The notes under the pieces are model-generated. The model worked only from the letters and a program-made list of their open reading frames with translations, was not told the origin of the DNA and searched no databases. Position numbers and translations under genes: made by a program. Positions 1-7,671 of a stretch of DNA of 64,000 nt are shown here, one piece after another. The stretch is from positions 1-64,000 of the forward strand of contig NZ_LNQV01000016.1 of NCBI RefSeq assembly GCF_001515305.1, in the 5' to 3' direction. Within the stretch, counting starts at the first letter, position 1, and every line of letters starts with the position of its first letter. Source of the stretch: Aquitalea pelogenes (lineage in GTDB: Bacteria; Pseudomonadota; Gammaproteobacteria; Burkholderiales; Chromobacteriaceae).

Positions 1-221
1 CGAACGGCTGCGCGAGGCGGTGCGCAGCCATGTCATCCAGGTGGGGATGCCAGTTGCAGGTACGAACCAGCATCGGCGTCAGCAGCTTTGCCCGCAGCCA
101 GCAGGACGCCAGTGTCGCTCTGGCATTGGCCGACCAGGCCTTGTACGAGGCAAAGCTGGCCGGGCGCGATCAGGTCAAGGCCTTCGATGGCCATGGGCAG
201 CACTTTCCCCCGTCAAACTAG
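1..221 (+). pseudogene. C-terminal end of a GGDEF diguanylate cyclase, frameshifted and cut by the window edge
   Basis: The end of a GGDEF domain, the enzyme that makes c-di-GMP from two GTP. The upstream part reads in frame 2 (ERLREAVRSHVIQVG). From about base 57 the frame moves to 3 and gives TSIGVSSFA, then LADQALYEAKLAGRDQV, both typical of the last strands and helix of GGDEF domains, ending at a TAG at 219-221. The frame change falls at bases 41-58. Removing one G from the GGGG run at 43-46 restores it; so would adding one G there and one T at the following TT, giving the more family-like VGDASLQV. The catalytic GGDEF motif lies outside the window, so activity cannot be judged. Confidence 0.8.
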
Positions 222-277
222 GGAGCCAGCAAGGCTCCCTCTTGCTTCGAACTCATCAGATGGTGGACACCCCCCCG

Positions 278-399
278 CTCGCTTTCTGCAAAGAAAGCGA
301 GGCTCCCTTTCGGGGAAAGGGCGGGGGGATTGGGATTAGATGGCAAGGCTGCGGAATCGGGTGCTTGGTCGGAAGGCCCGGCTTTGCCGGGTCCAGTGC
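278..399 (-). repeat. 122-bp dispersed intergenic repeat, copy A
   Basis: The reverse complement of this block aligns without gaps to 34447-34568, with about 17 differences in 122 bases by hand count. It contains a GGCCCGGC-TTT-GCCGGGTCC hairpin near 375-394 and a GGGAGCCTCGCTTTC-type segment at the other end. It fills the gap between the GGDEF tail and the VWA gene and encodes no plausible protein. It is flanked by a GGGAGCC/GGCTCCC hairpin at 221-239 and by near-identical 21-base direct repeats at 228-248 and 432-452. Confidence 0.75.
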
Positions 400-406
400 A
401 ATCGTA

Positions 407-1618
407 TCAAATTACCTTGTCAGCAGCCTGAAGCAAGGCTCCCCCTTGCTTCAGGCTGCGCATGGCGCGGTCCACGCCTTCCAGGGTGAGCGGAAACATG
501 CGCTGTTGCATCAGTTGCTGCATCAGTTGCAGGGACGGGGTGTAGCCCCAGTATTGCTCGGCCACCGGGTTGAGCCAGGCGGCATGGCGGAAGTGGCTCA
601 GCAGGCGCTGCATCCACACTGCGCCAGCCTCCGGGTTCATGTGCTCCACGCTGCCACCCGGATGGCTGATTTCGTAAGGGCTCATGGTGGCATCGCCCAC
701 CAGGATCAGCTTGTAATCCCTGCCAAAGGTATGCAGCAGGTCCAGCGTGGACAGGCTGCTGCCTTGCCGCCGCCGGTTGTCCTTCCACACCGTTTCATAC
801 ACGCAGTTGTGGAAGTAGTAGTACTCCAGGTGCTTGAACTCGGTCTTGACGGCGGAGAACAGTTCTTCCACCGCCTTGATGTGGTCGTCCATCGAGCCGC
901 CGACATCAAACAGCAACAGTACCTTTACCGTATTGCGCAGGGTGCGGCGCATGCGCAGGTCCAGCAGGCCGGCCTTGCGGGCGGTGCCGGCAATGGTGGC
1001 TTCCAGGTCCAGCTCTTCGTCGGCACCGTCACGGGCAAACTCGCGCAGCCGACGCAAGGCCAGCTTGATGTTGCGGCTGCCCAGCTCGGCGGCATCGTCG
1101 AAATTGCGGAATTCGCGCTTGTCCCACACTTTCACCGCACGGCGATGGCGCGACTCCGCCTGGCCAATGCGTATGCCTTCCGGGTTGTAGCCATAAGCAC
1201 CAAACGGGCTGGTGCCGTCGGTGCCTATCCATTTGTTGCCGCCCTGATGCCGCTCTTTCTGTTCTTCCAGCCGCTGGCGCAGGGTTTCCATCAGTTTGTC
1301 CCAGCCCATGGCCTGCAATTGCTGCTGTTCTTCCGGGCTGAGGAATTTCTCAACCTGCTTGCGCAGCCAGTCCTCCGGAATATCGCGCTGCAAGTCATCC
1401 AGATTCAGCGTCTTGCCTTCGAAGTAGTGGCCGAACACCTGATCGAAGCGGTCGTAATGCTTTTCGTCCTTGATCAGCGTGGCGCGCGACAGATAGTAAA
1501 AAGCATCCAGGCTGCCAAAAGCCACGTTTTGCCTGAGTGCTTCCAGCAGGGTCAGGAATTCCTTGAGTGATACCGGCAAGCGGGCATCGCGCAGGGCATA
1601 AAAGAAATCGATCAACAT
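407..1618 (-). CDS. VWA domain (CoxE-like) protein
   Basis: A 403-residue cytoplasmic protein with a von Willebrand A domain in its C-terminal half. The metal-binding loop reads LLFDVGGSMDDH at about residues 236-246. The usual DxSxS is DxGxS here, the form I associate with the CoxE-like COG3825 group. In that group the protein normally works with a MoxR-type AAA ATPase encoded next to it; none is visible here, and the region to the right is an unrelated operon on the other strand. The N-terminal 230 residues are charged and helical. The last 20 codons run through a perfect 14-bp inverted repeat belonging to the repeat-rich gap, so the natural C-terminus may have been changed by insertion of repeat copy A. 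Start ATG at 1618. Confidence 0.85.
   Translation of the reverse strand: MLIDFFYALRDARLPVSLKEFLTLLEALRQNVAFGSLDAFYYLSRATLIKDEKHYDRFDQVFGHYFEGKTLNLDDLQRDIPEDWLRKQVEKFLSPEEQQQLQAMGWDKLMETLRQRLEEQKERHQGGNKWIGTDGTSPFGAYGYNPEGIRIGQAESRHRRAVKVWDKREFRNFDDAAELGSRNIKLALRRLREFARDGADEELDLEATIAGTARKAGLLDLRMRRTLRNTVKVLLLFDVGGSMDDHIKAVEELFSAVKTEFKHLEYYYFHNCVYETVWKDNRRRQGSSLSTLDLLHTFGRDYKLILVGDATMSPYEISHPGGSVEHMNPEAGAVWMQRLLSHFRHAAWLNPVAEQYWGYTPSLQLMQQLMQQRMFPLTLEGVDRAMRSLKQGGALLQAADKVI
425..457. repeat. Perfect 14-bp inverted repeat inside the 3' end of the VWA gene
   Basis: AGCCTGAAGCAAGG at 425-438 and its exact complement at 444-457 are separated by CTCCC. The hairpin lies within the last 20 codons of the gene at 407-1618. 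One arm and the loop repeat the sequence at 228-248, on the far side of repeat copy A. Confidence 0.7.
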
Positions 1619-1631
1619 GATGGATACACGG

Positions 1632-1660
1632 GTGACAGAGGAAAATTCTGATGCTATTCT
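1632..1660 (+). promoter_or_regulatory. Sigma-70 type promoter of the aldehyde dehydrogenase operon
   Basis: GTGACA at 1632-1637, a 17-base spacer and TATTCT at 1655-1660 with a TG extension (TGC just before it). The predicted start is about 1667, inside the inverted repeat at 1664-1683. Confidence 0.5.
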
Positions 1661-1663
1661 GGC

Positions 1664-1683
1664 TTTAGAGTCGTGGCTCTAAA
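1664..1683 (+). promoter_or_regulatory. Operator candidate, TTTAGAG-N6-CTCTAAA
   Basis: Perfect 7-bp inverted repeat with a 6-base spacer (TCGTGG), covering the predicted transcription start. The same pattern with 11 of 12 core arm bases (TTGGAG-N6-CTCTAA) occurs at 12671-12688 in the promoter of the TetR gene. This suggests that TetR represses both. An intrinsic terminator is unlikely because no T run follows. Confidence 0.55.
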
Positions 1684-1721
1684 CGACCGTTTGCCGGATG
1701 GAACAACACGAGGATAGCACA

Positions 1722-3152
1722 ATGCCTGTCATGCCGATGCCGCCAGACACCGAACAGGGTCTGCAGCAGGCCTATGCCGCCATGCGCCATGCCGCCGATG
1801 CGGCAAGGTTTCCCGATCTGGCCATGCGCCGTGGCTGGTTGACGGCGCTGGAACAGTTGATACAACAGAACCGCACTGCCTTGATCGAGGCGGTGAATGC
1901 CGACTTCGGCCAGCGCAGCAGTGTGGAAACCCGCTTGCTGGAACTGTTTCCCAGTCTGGAAGAGCTGCGCAGTGCACGACGCCAGCTGGGCCGCTGGATG
2001 CGGCCGCAACGCCGTGCCGTTTCGCTGTGGTTCCGCCCGGCGCGCAATCAGGTGATACCGCAGCCATTGGGTGTGGTGGGTGTGGTGGTGCCGTGGAACT
2101 ATCCGCTGTTTCTGGCATTTGGCCCCTTGATTGGTGCACTGGCGGCGGGTAACCGGGTGATGATCAAGATGTCCGAGCTCACCCCGGCCACCGGTGCGCT
2201 GCTGGCCAGACTGGTGGCGCAGTATTTCGAGCCGGGGCTGGTGACGGTGGTCAATGGCGATGCGACGCTGGCACAGGCCTTTACCCGCCTGCCGTTTGAC
2301 CACCTGCTGTTTACCGGTTCCACCGCGGTGGGACGCCATGTGATGCGGGCGGCGGCGGATAATCTCACCCCGGTGACGCTGGAACTGGGGGGCAAGTCGC
2401 CCGCCCTGGTGGCGCGCGATGCCGACTTTGCCCGCGCTGCCGAATCCATCGTGGCAGGCAAATTGCTCAATGCCGGTCAAACCTGCGTGGCACCTGACTA
2501 TGTGCTGGTGAATGCCAAGGACCGTGACCGCCTGCTGGCCATGCTGGATGCCGTTGCCACCCGTGCCTATCCCACGCTGGCGCATAACCCGGACTACAGC
2601 AGCATCATCCATCCACGGCATTACCAGCGCCTGCAACAATGGCTGGACGAAGCCATTGCTGCCGGGGCGAGGGTTCGGCAGATCAATCCGGCCGGGGAAG
2701 ACCTGGCCGCAGTGCGCAAGCTGCCGCTGACCCTGGTGCTGGATTGTCCGGCCCATTGCGCGCTGATGCAGGAGGAAATCTTCGGCCCCATCCTGCCGGT
2801 GGTCAGTTATGACCGCTTTGACGAGGCGCTGGAGTACATCAACACCCGGCCGCGCCCACTGGCGCTTTACCTGTTTGATCGCGACCCGGTGCGCATCGAC
2901 AAGGTGCTGCAACAAACCGTATCCGGTGGCGTATGCATCAATGAAACCATCCTGCACGTGGCGCAGGACGACATGCCGTTTGGCGGCGTGGGGCCTTCCG
3001 GCATGGGGCATTACCACGGCTACGAAGGTTTCCTCACCTTCTCCAAGCTCAAGCCGGTATTCACCCAAAGCCGCTGGGCCGGCAGCTGGTTGACCCGTCC
3101 GCCATATGGCCGGACGGTGGAATGGCTGCTCCGACTGATGTTGCGAGGCTGA
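1722..3152 (+). CDS. calB: Coniferyl-aldehyde-dehydrogenase-like aldehyde dehydrogenase
   Basis: NAD(P)-dependent oxidation of an aldehyde to its acid. The family signatures are present, numbered from the upstream ATG at 1698: PWNYP (about 132-136), KMSE, FTGST, the catalytic glutamate in TLELGGKSP (about E229) and the catalytic cysteine in NAGQTCVAPDY (about C263). The overall pattern, including the PLGVVGVV and MPFGGVGPSGMG segments, fits the coniferyl aldehyde dehydrogenase branch; the true substrate is unknown. ATG 1722 is preferred because GAGGA lies 7 bases upstream; ATG 1698 in the same frame is possible and would add 8 residues. It is first in an operon with a Tat-signal protein and a GMC oxidoreductase, which suggests alcohol to aldehyde to acid conversion. 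The gene symbol is by family resemblance only. Confidence 0.85.
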   Translation: MPVMPMPPDTEQGLQQAYAAMRHAADAARFPDLAMRRGWLTALEQLIQQNRTALIEAVNADFGQRSSVETRLLELFPSLEELRSARRQLGRWMRPQRRAVSLWFRPARNQVIPQPLGVVGVVVPWNYPLFLAFGPLIGALAAGNRVMIKMSELTPATGALLARLVAQYFEPGLVTVVNGDATLAQAFTRLPFDHLLFTGSTAVGRHVMRAAADNLTPVTLELGGKSPALVARDADFARAAESIVAGKLLNAGQTCVAPDYVLVNAKDRDRLLAMLDAVATRAYPTLAHNPDYSSIIHPRHYQRLQQWLDEAIAAGARVRQINPAGEDLAAVRKLPLTLVLDCPAHCALMQEEIFGPILPVVSYDRFDEALEYINTRPRPLALYLFDRDPVRIDKVLQQTVSGGVCINETILHVAQDDMPFGGVGPSGMGHYHGYEGFLTFSKLKPVFTQSRWAGSWLTRPPYGRTVEWLLRLMLRG

Positions 3153-3153
3153 C

Positions 3154-3668
3154 ATGCTTACCCGCCGCCAACTGATCAAGACCGGCATGGCCGGCAGTGT
3201 GGTGCTGCTGGCCGCAGGCCTGCTGGCCACTCCGCAGGCGGACTGGCCGGCTCGCGCCGAACCGGCCCTGCATTTCCTGCAGCCGGTCGATGCGCAAATA
3301 ATCCGCAGCATTGCGCGGTCATGCTGGGCCTGCCCGGCTTGCCCGTGAACGACATCGTGCGCGGGGTGGATGTGGCAATCAGCAATCTGCTGCCCGCCAT
3401 CCAGCAGGAGTTGCGCCAGTTGTTCGACCTGCTGGCCAATCGCTGGGCGCGGCGCTGGCTGGCCGGCGTGCGCAAGCCCTGGGCGCAGGCGACGGAGAGC
3501 GAGCTGACTGCTTTCCTGCGTAGCTGGCAGCACAGCCCCTTGTTATTGCTGCGCTCGGCGTACCAGGCCTTGCATGCGCTGATCAATGCCGCCTGGTTTG
3601 GCAACCCGGCCAGCTGGAGCGCAATGGGTTATCAGCAACCACCACAAATCATGAGTCTGCTGCCATGA
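3154..3668 (+). pseudogene. Tat-signal small subunit-like protein, frameshifted
   Basis: The N-terminus (MLTRRQLIKTGMAG, then a hydrophobic stretch) is a twin-arginine export signal. The frame stops at about 3348, but the downstream frame from 3321 continues with LGLPGLPVND and a helical region to a stop at 3668. Restoring one base at 3313-3318 (GCGCGG to GCGCCGG) reads SIAPVMLGLPGLPVND and gives one protein of 171 residues. Small Tat-signal proteins encoded just before a GMC oxidoreductase are known from membrane sugar and alcohol dehydrogenases, where they carry the flavoprotein out of the cell; that role is inferred here. Its end overlaps the start of the GMC gene (ATGA). I do not recognise a specific family. 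Confidence 0.7.
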
Positions 3669-5269
3669 CGACACCGATGAGCTTGCCCGATCCGATTGCC
3701 CAGGGCGTGGCCGACGGCTGGCGCGTGCTGGACGGTGCCAGCCGGCAGCAGGACCTGCAACTGCACTGCGACGTGCTGATCATCGGCACCGGTGCGGGCG
3801 GCGGCATGACGGCCGAAGTGCTGGCCCAGGCCGGGCTGGATGTGCTGATGGTGGAAGAGGGAGCCTTGCGGACATCGCGCGACTTCCGTCTGCTGGAAGC
3901 CAAGGCCTATCCCGAGCTGTATCAGGAGGCAGCCAGTCGCAAGACCGCCGACAAGGGCATCAATATCCTGCAGGGCCGTACCGTGGGTGGCAGTACCACG
4001 GTCAACTGGACCAGCGCCTTTCGCACGCCTGCCGACACGCTCAACTGGTGGGGTGAACGCTATGGCCTGCACGGGCTGAACCCGCAAGCCATGACCCCGT
4101 GGTTCGACATGGCCGAAGCGCGGCTGGGCATTGCCGACTGGCAGACCGACCCCAACCCCAACAACAGCGTGCTGGAACAAGGCTGTCAGGCGCTGGGCCT
4201 CAGGCATGGCCGCATCCGGCGCAATGTGCGCGGTTGCTGGAACCTGGGATATTGCGGCATGGGCTGTGCCACCAATGCCAAGCAATCCATGCTGGTGACC
4301 ACCATTCCTGCAGCCTTGCAGCACAAGGCCGGCTTGTTGGCGCGGGCTCGCGTGGAGCGGCTACTTCCCACTGCCGACGGCAAGGCCTTGCAAGGGGCGG
4401 AAGGCGTGCTGCTGGCCGCTGATGGCCACAGCCTCACCGGTCGTCGTTTCCGGGTGAGTGCTGGCCATGTGGTGCTGGCGGCAGGCTCCATCGGCACGCC
4501 AGCCATCTTGCTGCGCAGCGGCCTGGCGGACAGTCATGTCGGCCAGCGCACCTTTCTGCATCCGGTCGCCATTTGCGGTGCGGTGATGCCGCAGCGCATC
4601 GAAGCCTATAACGGTGCACCGCAAACCGTGTATTCCGACCACTTCATGCACACCCAGCCACTGGACGGTCCGCTGGGTTACAAGCTGGAAGTGCCGCCGG
4701 TGCATCCCTTGCTGGTGGGGGTGACGCTGTCAGGCTTTGGTCAGCAAACCGCCAGCCTGATGCAGCAACTGCCCCATCTGCATGTGATGCTGGCCCTGCT
4801 GCGCGATGGCTTTCACCCGGACAGTCAGGGCGGGGTGGTGCGCTTGCGCGCCGATGGTTCGCCCGAGCTGGATTACCCGCTGAACGATGTGCTGTGGGAT
4901 GGCGTGCGGCGTAGCTGGCTCACCATGGCGGAACTGCAGTTCGCCGCCGGTGCGCGTCAGGTACAGGTGATTCACGAACAGGCCCCGCTGCTTTCCAGCT
5001 GGAAGGAAACGCGGGAAATGATAGCCGGTTTGGCGCTCAAGCCCTTGCTGGCTCGTCTGGTCAGTGCCCATGTGATGGGTGGAGCCGCCATGAGCAGCCA
5101 GCCGGACAGCGGTGTGGTGGACGAATACGGCCGCCACTGGACGCTGCGTAACCTGAGCATTATCGACGGTTCCATCTTCCCCACCAGCATCGGTGCCAAT
5201 CCGCAATTGTCCATCTATGCCTTTGCCCTGCGTGCCGCACATCAGTTGCGCGCGGCATTGAAAGCCTGA
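3665..5269 (+). CDS. GMC family FAD-dependent oxidoreductase
   Basis: A 534-residue glucose-methanol-choline oxidoreductase. The FAD-binding loop IIGTGAGGGMTAE lies at about residues 39-51 and the flavin-contact segment GRTVGGSTTVNWTSAF follows. The C-terminal domain carries the SAHVMGGAAM histidine region and ends with IDGSIFPTSIGANPQLS, the usual closing motif. It probably oxidises a primary alcohol, feeding the aldehyde dehydrogenase encoded at the head of the operon. It has no signal peptide of its own. If it acts in the periplasm it would need the Tat-signal protein next door as carrier, whose gene overlaps it by 4 bases. No cytochrome subunit is present in the operon, so the electron acceptor is unknown. 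Confidence 0.85.
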   Translation: MTTPMSLPDPIAQGVADGWRVLDGASRQQDLQLHCDVLIIGTGAGGGMTAEVLAQAGLDVLMVEEGALRTSRDFRLLEAKAYPELYQEAASRKTADKGINILQGRTVGGSTTVNWTSAFRTPADTLNWWGERYGLHGLNPQAMTPWFDMAEARLGIADWQTDPNPNNSVLEQGCQALGLRHGRIRRNVRGCWNLGYCGMGCATNAKQSMLVTTIPAALQHKAGLLARARVERLLPTADGKALQGAEGVLLAADGHSLTGRRFRVSAGHVVLAAGSIGTPAILLRSGLADSHVGQRTFLHPVAICGAVMPQRIEAYNGAPQTVYSDHFMHTQPLDGPLGYKLEVPPVHPLLVGVTLSGFGQQTASLMQQLPHLHVMLALLRDGFHPDSQGGVVRLRADGSPELDYPLNDVLWDGVRRSWLTMAELQFAAGARQVQVIHEQAPLLSSWKETREMIAGLALKPLLARLVSAHVMGGAAMSSQPDSGVVDEYGRHWTLRNLSIIDGSIFPTSIGANPQLSIYAFALRAAHQLRAALKA

Positions 5270-5281
5270 ATTTCTAGAGCA

Positions 5282-5326
5282 AAAGCCCGAAAATGCCGCG
5301 TATCTGGCATTTTCGGGCTTTGTATT
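5282..5326 (+). terminator. Intrinsic terminator after the GMC gene
   Basis: Sixteen-base perfect stem (5282-5297 and 5306-5321) with an 8-base loop, beginning 12 bases after the stop codon and followed by TGTATTGTCT. It closes the aldehyde/alcohol oxidation operon. Confidence 0.8.
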
Positions 5327-5391
5327 GTCTCTCATCCCGTTTTTGCTTCGGTTTGACTGATCAAGCGCAACAACCGTCCATGCAGTTGCAA

Positions 5392-5426
5392 TATACTGAA
5401 GTCATTATTGATGAATGAGTGTTCAT
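5392..5426 (+). promoter_or_regulatory. Promoter -10 and operator candidate of the export operon
   Basis: TATACT at 5392-5397 is a good -10 element; no convincing -35 is spaced for it (TTGACT at 5353 is too far). The inverted repeat AATGA-GTGT-TCATT at 5413-5426 lies just downstream of the expected start, as expected for a repressor site. It does not match the TTAGAG-type repeat of the TetR gene. Confidence 0.35.
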
Positions 5427-5433
5427 TACTTCA

Positions 5434-6756
5434 ATGGCATTTTCATGCAAGTTTTTACCGCTGTGGCTGGGGCTGTCCGTACTGAGTTGCCCGGTGCTGG
5501 CGGAGTCATTGCAGCAAGCCTGGCAGCAGGCCGAACAATACAGTCACAGTCTGCGCGCCGAAACACGTAAGGTGGATGCCGCCCGCCTGCAAGAGGATGC
5601 CGCTCATGCCGCAGCCGGGCCGGCTTTGACACTGGATGCCGGTGTCAGCCAGCTGGACAGCACGCCGACCGCGCGGCTGGATATCAGCCCGCTGACGCAA
5701 GGTCTGGGTGCGCTGGGTCTGCATCTGCCAGCCTCGGTGGATGCACCGCTCAGTAACCGGGATGTGCGCTATGCCAATGCCCGGCTTGGGCTGCCCCTGT
5801 ATACCGGCGGCAGGCTCACCGCCCTGCAGCAGTCTGCTGCGGCAGCAACATCGGCCAGTCGTTACGCGCAGGAACAGGTACGCCAGGCCTTGCGCCTGCA
5901 AGTGGCGGAAGCCTATGTCAATGTGTTGCGCGCGCGCCATGCGGCAGCGGTGGCCAGCCAGTATCTGCACAGCCTGCAAGCCTATCAGCGGGATGTGAAC
6001 AATTTCTTCCGCAAAGGCGTGGTGGCACGGGGTGATGTGCTGGGGGCAGCGCTGGCGGTGGCGGATGCCGAGCAAAAGCTGATTTCGGCCCGGCAGGCAG
6101 AGACGCTGAGCCAGGCTGCCTACAACCGCCTGCTGGGGCGTGACTTCAGCCAGCCGGTGCAGGTGGATGAACTGGAACTGGCCGGTGACGGACGCAGTCT
6201 GGCTGCTTTGCAGCAGCGTGCCATGCAGCAAAGGCCGGAGCTGGCGGGCCTTGCAGAATGGTCCGAATCCTTGCAGGCCACTGCCCGCAGTGTGCGCGCG
6301 GAAAGCCAGCCGCAGCTGGGGGTGTATGCCGCCTACAGCTACCTGAACAATCCTTATCTGGTGAACAAGGGCGTGGGTTCGGTCGGACTGGGAGTCAGTT
6401 GGAGCGTGTTCGACAGCGGCCTGATCCGCGCCCGTGCCGGCAGTGTCAGCGAACAAGCCAGCGCGGTGCAGGACCAGTTGCAGGAGGCCCGCAGCCTGAT
6501 TGCGCTGGAAGTGGAGCGCAGCCATAGCCAGCAAATCGAAGCCACAGCCCGCATCCGCGTGGCCGAGGCCGCCTTGCTGTCGGCAGACGAATACCTGGCC
6601 ATCCAGCGCGACCGCTATCGCAATGGCCTGGCCAATCAGACCGAAGTGCTGGCCGCCGAAGTACGGCGCGCAGACAGCCAGCGCAATCTGTTCAACGCCC
6701 GTTACGACCACGCCCTGGCGGTGGTGGCCTTGCAACGGGCCATCGGTGAGTTGTGA
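5434..6756 (+). CDS. TolC-family outer membrane efflux protein
   Basis: Outer membrane channel of a tripartite exporter. From ATG 5434 the protein starts with a clear signal peptide (hydrophobic WLGLSVLSCPV, cleavage after VLA, about residue 23). A GTG at 5419 in the same frame would add 5 residues without improving the signal. The mature part has two OEP repeats of long amphipathic helices, with the RLGLPLYTGG and GVSWSVFDSG motifs that mark the second strand pair of each repeat. Its length of 440 residues is usual. It is followed after one base by the HlyD-type adaptor and then by the ABC components, so the operon supplies all three envelope layers. Substrate is unknown. Confidence 0.85.
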   Translation: MAFSCKFLPLWLGLSVLSCPVLAESLQQAWQQAEQYSHSLRAETRKVDAARLQEDAAHAAAGPALTLDAGVSQLDSTPTARLDISPLTQGLGALGLHLPASVDAPLSNRDVRYANARLGLPLYTGGRLTALQQSAAAATSASRYAQEQVRQALRLQVAEAYVNVLRARHAAAVASQYLHSLQAYQRDVNNFFRKGVVARGDVLGAALAVADAEQKLISARQAETLSQAAYNRLLGRDFSQPVQVDELELAGDGRSLAALQQRAMQQRPELAGLAEWSESLQATARSVRAESQPQLGVYAAYSYLNNPYLVNKGVGSVGLGVSWSVFDSGLIRARAGSVSEQASAVQDQLQEARSLIALEVERSHSQQIEATARIRVAEAALLSADEYLAIQRDRYRNGLANQTEVLAAEVRRADSQRNLFNARYDHALAVVALQRAIGEL

Positions 6757-6757
6757 C

Positions 6758-7669
6758 ATGAAAACAAGCAGAGTCGTGATGGCAGGTGTGGTGCTGGCGC
6801 TGGCCGGTGCGCTGGCTTATGGCATCTGGCAGGCGCGAGACCGGGGCCTGCCGGAAGGATTGATCCAGGCCAACGGCCGACTGGAGGGCGACAGCGTACT
6901 GGTAGCCAGCAAATATCCGGGACGGCTGGAGAGCGTGCTGGTGCGCGAAGGGGATATGGTCAGCAGCGGCCAGTTATTGGCCCGCCTGCATTCGGATGAG
7001 GTAACTGCCCGCTTGCGGGCTGCGCAAGCCAGTCTGGCCGCCGCCCGTGCCCAGCAGCAACGTGCTGCTGCGGCTTCGGCCCAGGCGGACAAGGATGCCG
7101 CCCGTTTTGCCGACTTGCTGGCGCGCGGCTCGGTAGACCGCATGCATGCCGAGCAGATGCAACTGGCTGCCGTCAGCGCGCGCAGCCAGGCTGTACAGGC
7201 GGCAGAGCAAATCCATCAGGCCGAAGCTGCGGTGGCCGAAGCCACTGCCGTGCTGCGCGAATTGCAATTGACCGCGCCTTCCGGTGGCATGGTCAGCAAT
7301 CGCTTGCGCGAGCCGGGTGAAATGCTGGCAGCAGGCGGCGGGGTGCTGGAGCTGGTGGACCTGAACCACCTTTACCTCAAGGTGTATGTTCCGGAAAACC
7401 AGATCGGCAAGATCCGCCTTGGCTTGCCCGCGCAAATCAGCACCGACGCCTTCCCCGCGCATCCGTTTGACGCCACCGTCAGCCATATTGCCGCCCGTGC
7501 CGAATTCACCCCCAAGGAAGTGCAAACCCCTGATGAGCGGGTGAAACTGGTGTATGCGGTCAAACTCAGCCTGAGCAGCAATCCGCAATTGCGCCTGACG
7601 CCCGGCTTGCCGGCCGATGCCGTCATCCGCTGGAAGGATGGCGTGGCCTGGCAAGCCCCGCGCTGGTAG
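6758..7669 (+). CDS. ybhG: HlyD/YbhG-type periplasmic adaptor subunit
   Basis: A 303-residue membrane fusion protein. One N-terminal membrane anchor (about residues 8-23, VMAGVVLALAGALAYGI) is followed by a lipoyl half-motif (VASKYPGRLESVLVREGDMV), an alanine-rich coiled-coil hairpin, the second lipoyl half (LTAPSGGMVSNRLREPGEML) and a beta-barrel domain with VYVPENQIGKI. This is the layout of YbhG/YhiI adaptors, which join ABC pumps to TolC. It starts one base after the TolC-like gene stops and ends two bases before the ATPase gene. The symbol is by homology of gene and gene order with E. coli ybhGFSR. Confidence 0.85.
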   Translation: MKTSRVVMAGVVLALAGALAYGIWQARDRGLPEGLIQANGRLEGDSVLVASKYPGRLESVLVREGDMVSSGQLLARLHSDEVTARLRAAQASLAAARAQQQRAAAASAQADKDAARFADLLARGSVDRMHAEQMQLAAVSARSQAVQAAEQIHQAEAAVAEATAVLRELQLTAPSGGMVSNRLREPGEMLAAGGGVLELVDLNHLYLKVYVPENQIGKIRLGLPAQISTDAFPAHPFDATVSHIAARAEFTPKEVQTPDERVKLVYAVKLSLSSNPQLRLTPGLPADAVIRWKDGVAWQAPRW

Positions 7670-7671
7670 CC

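Noticed and set aside
20-1570. Long plus-strand reading frame of 516 codons opposite the VWA gene
   Set aside because: It is a shadow of the GC-rich VWA coding strand; the opposite frame has a recognisable VWA domain and this one has no known motif.
1665-3533. 622-codon minus-strand frame opposite the aldehyde dehydrogenase and Tat genes
   Set aside because: Antisense shadow with low-complexity H/Q/R-rich translation and no family features.
5353-5397. TTGACT at 5353 as -35 for TATACT at 5392
   Set aside because: The spacer would be 33 bases, far beyond the usable 15-19.
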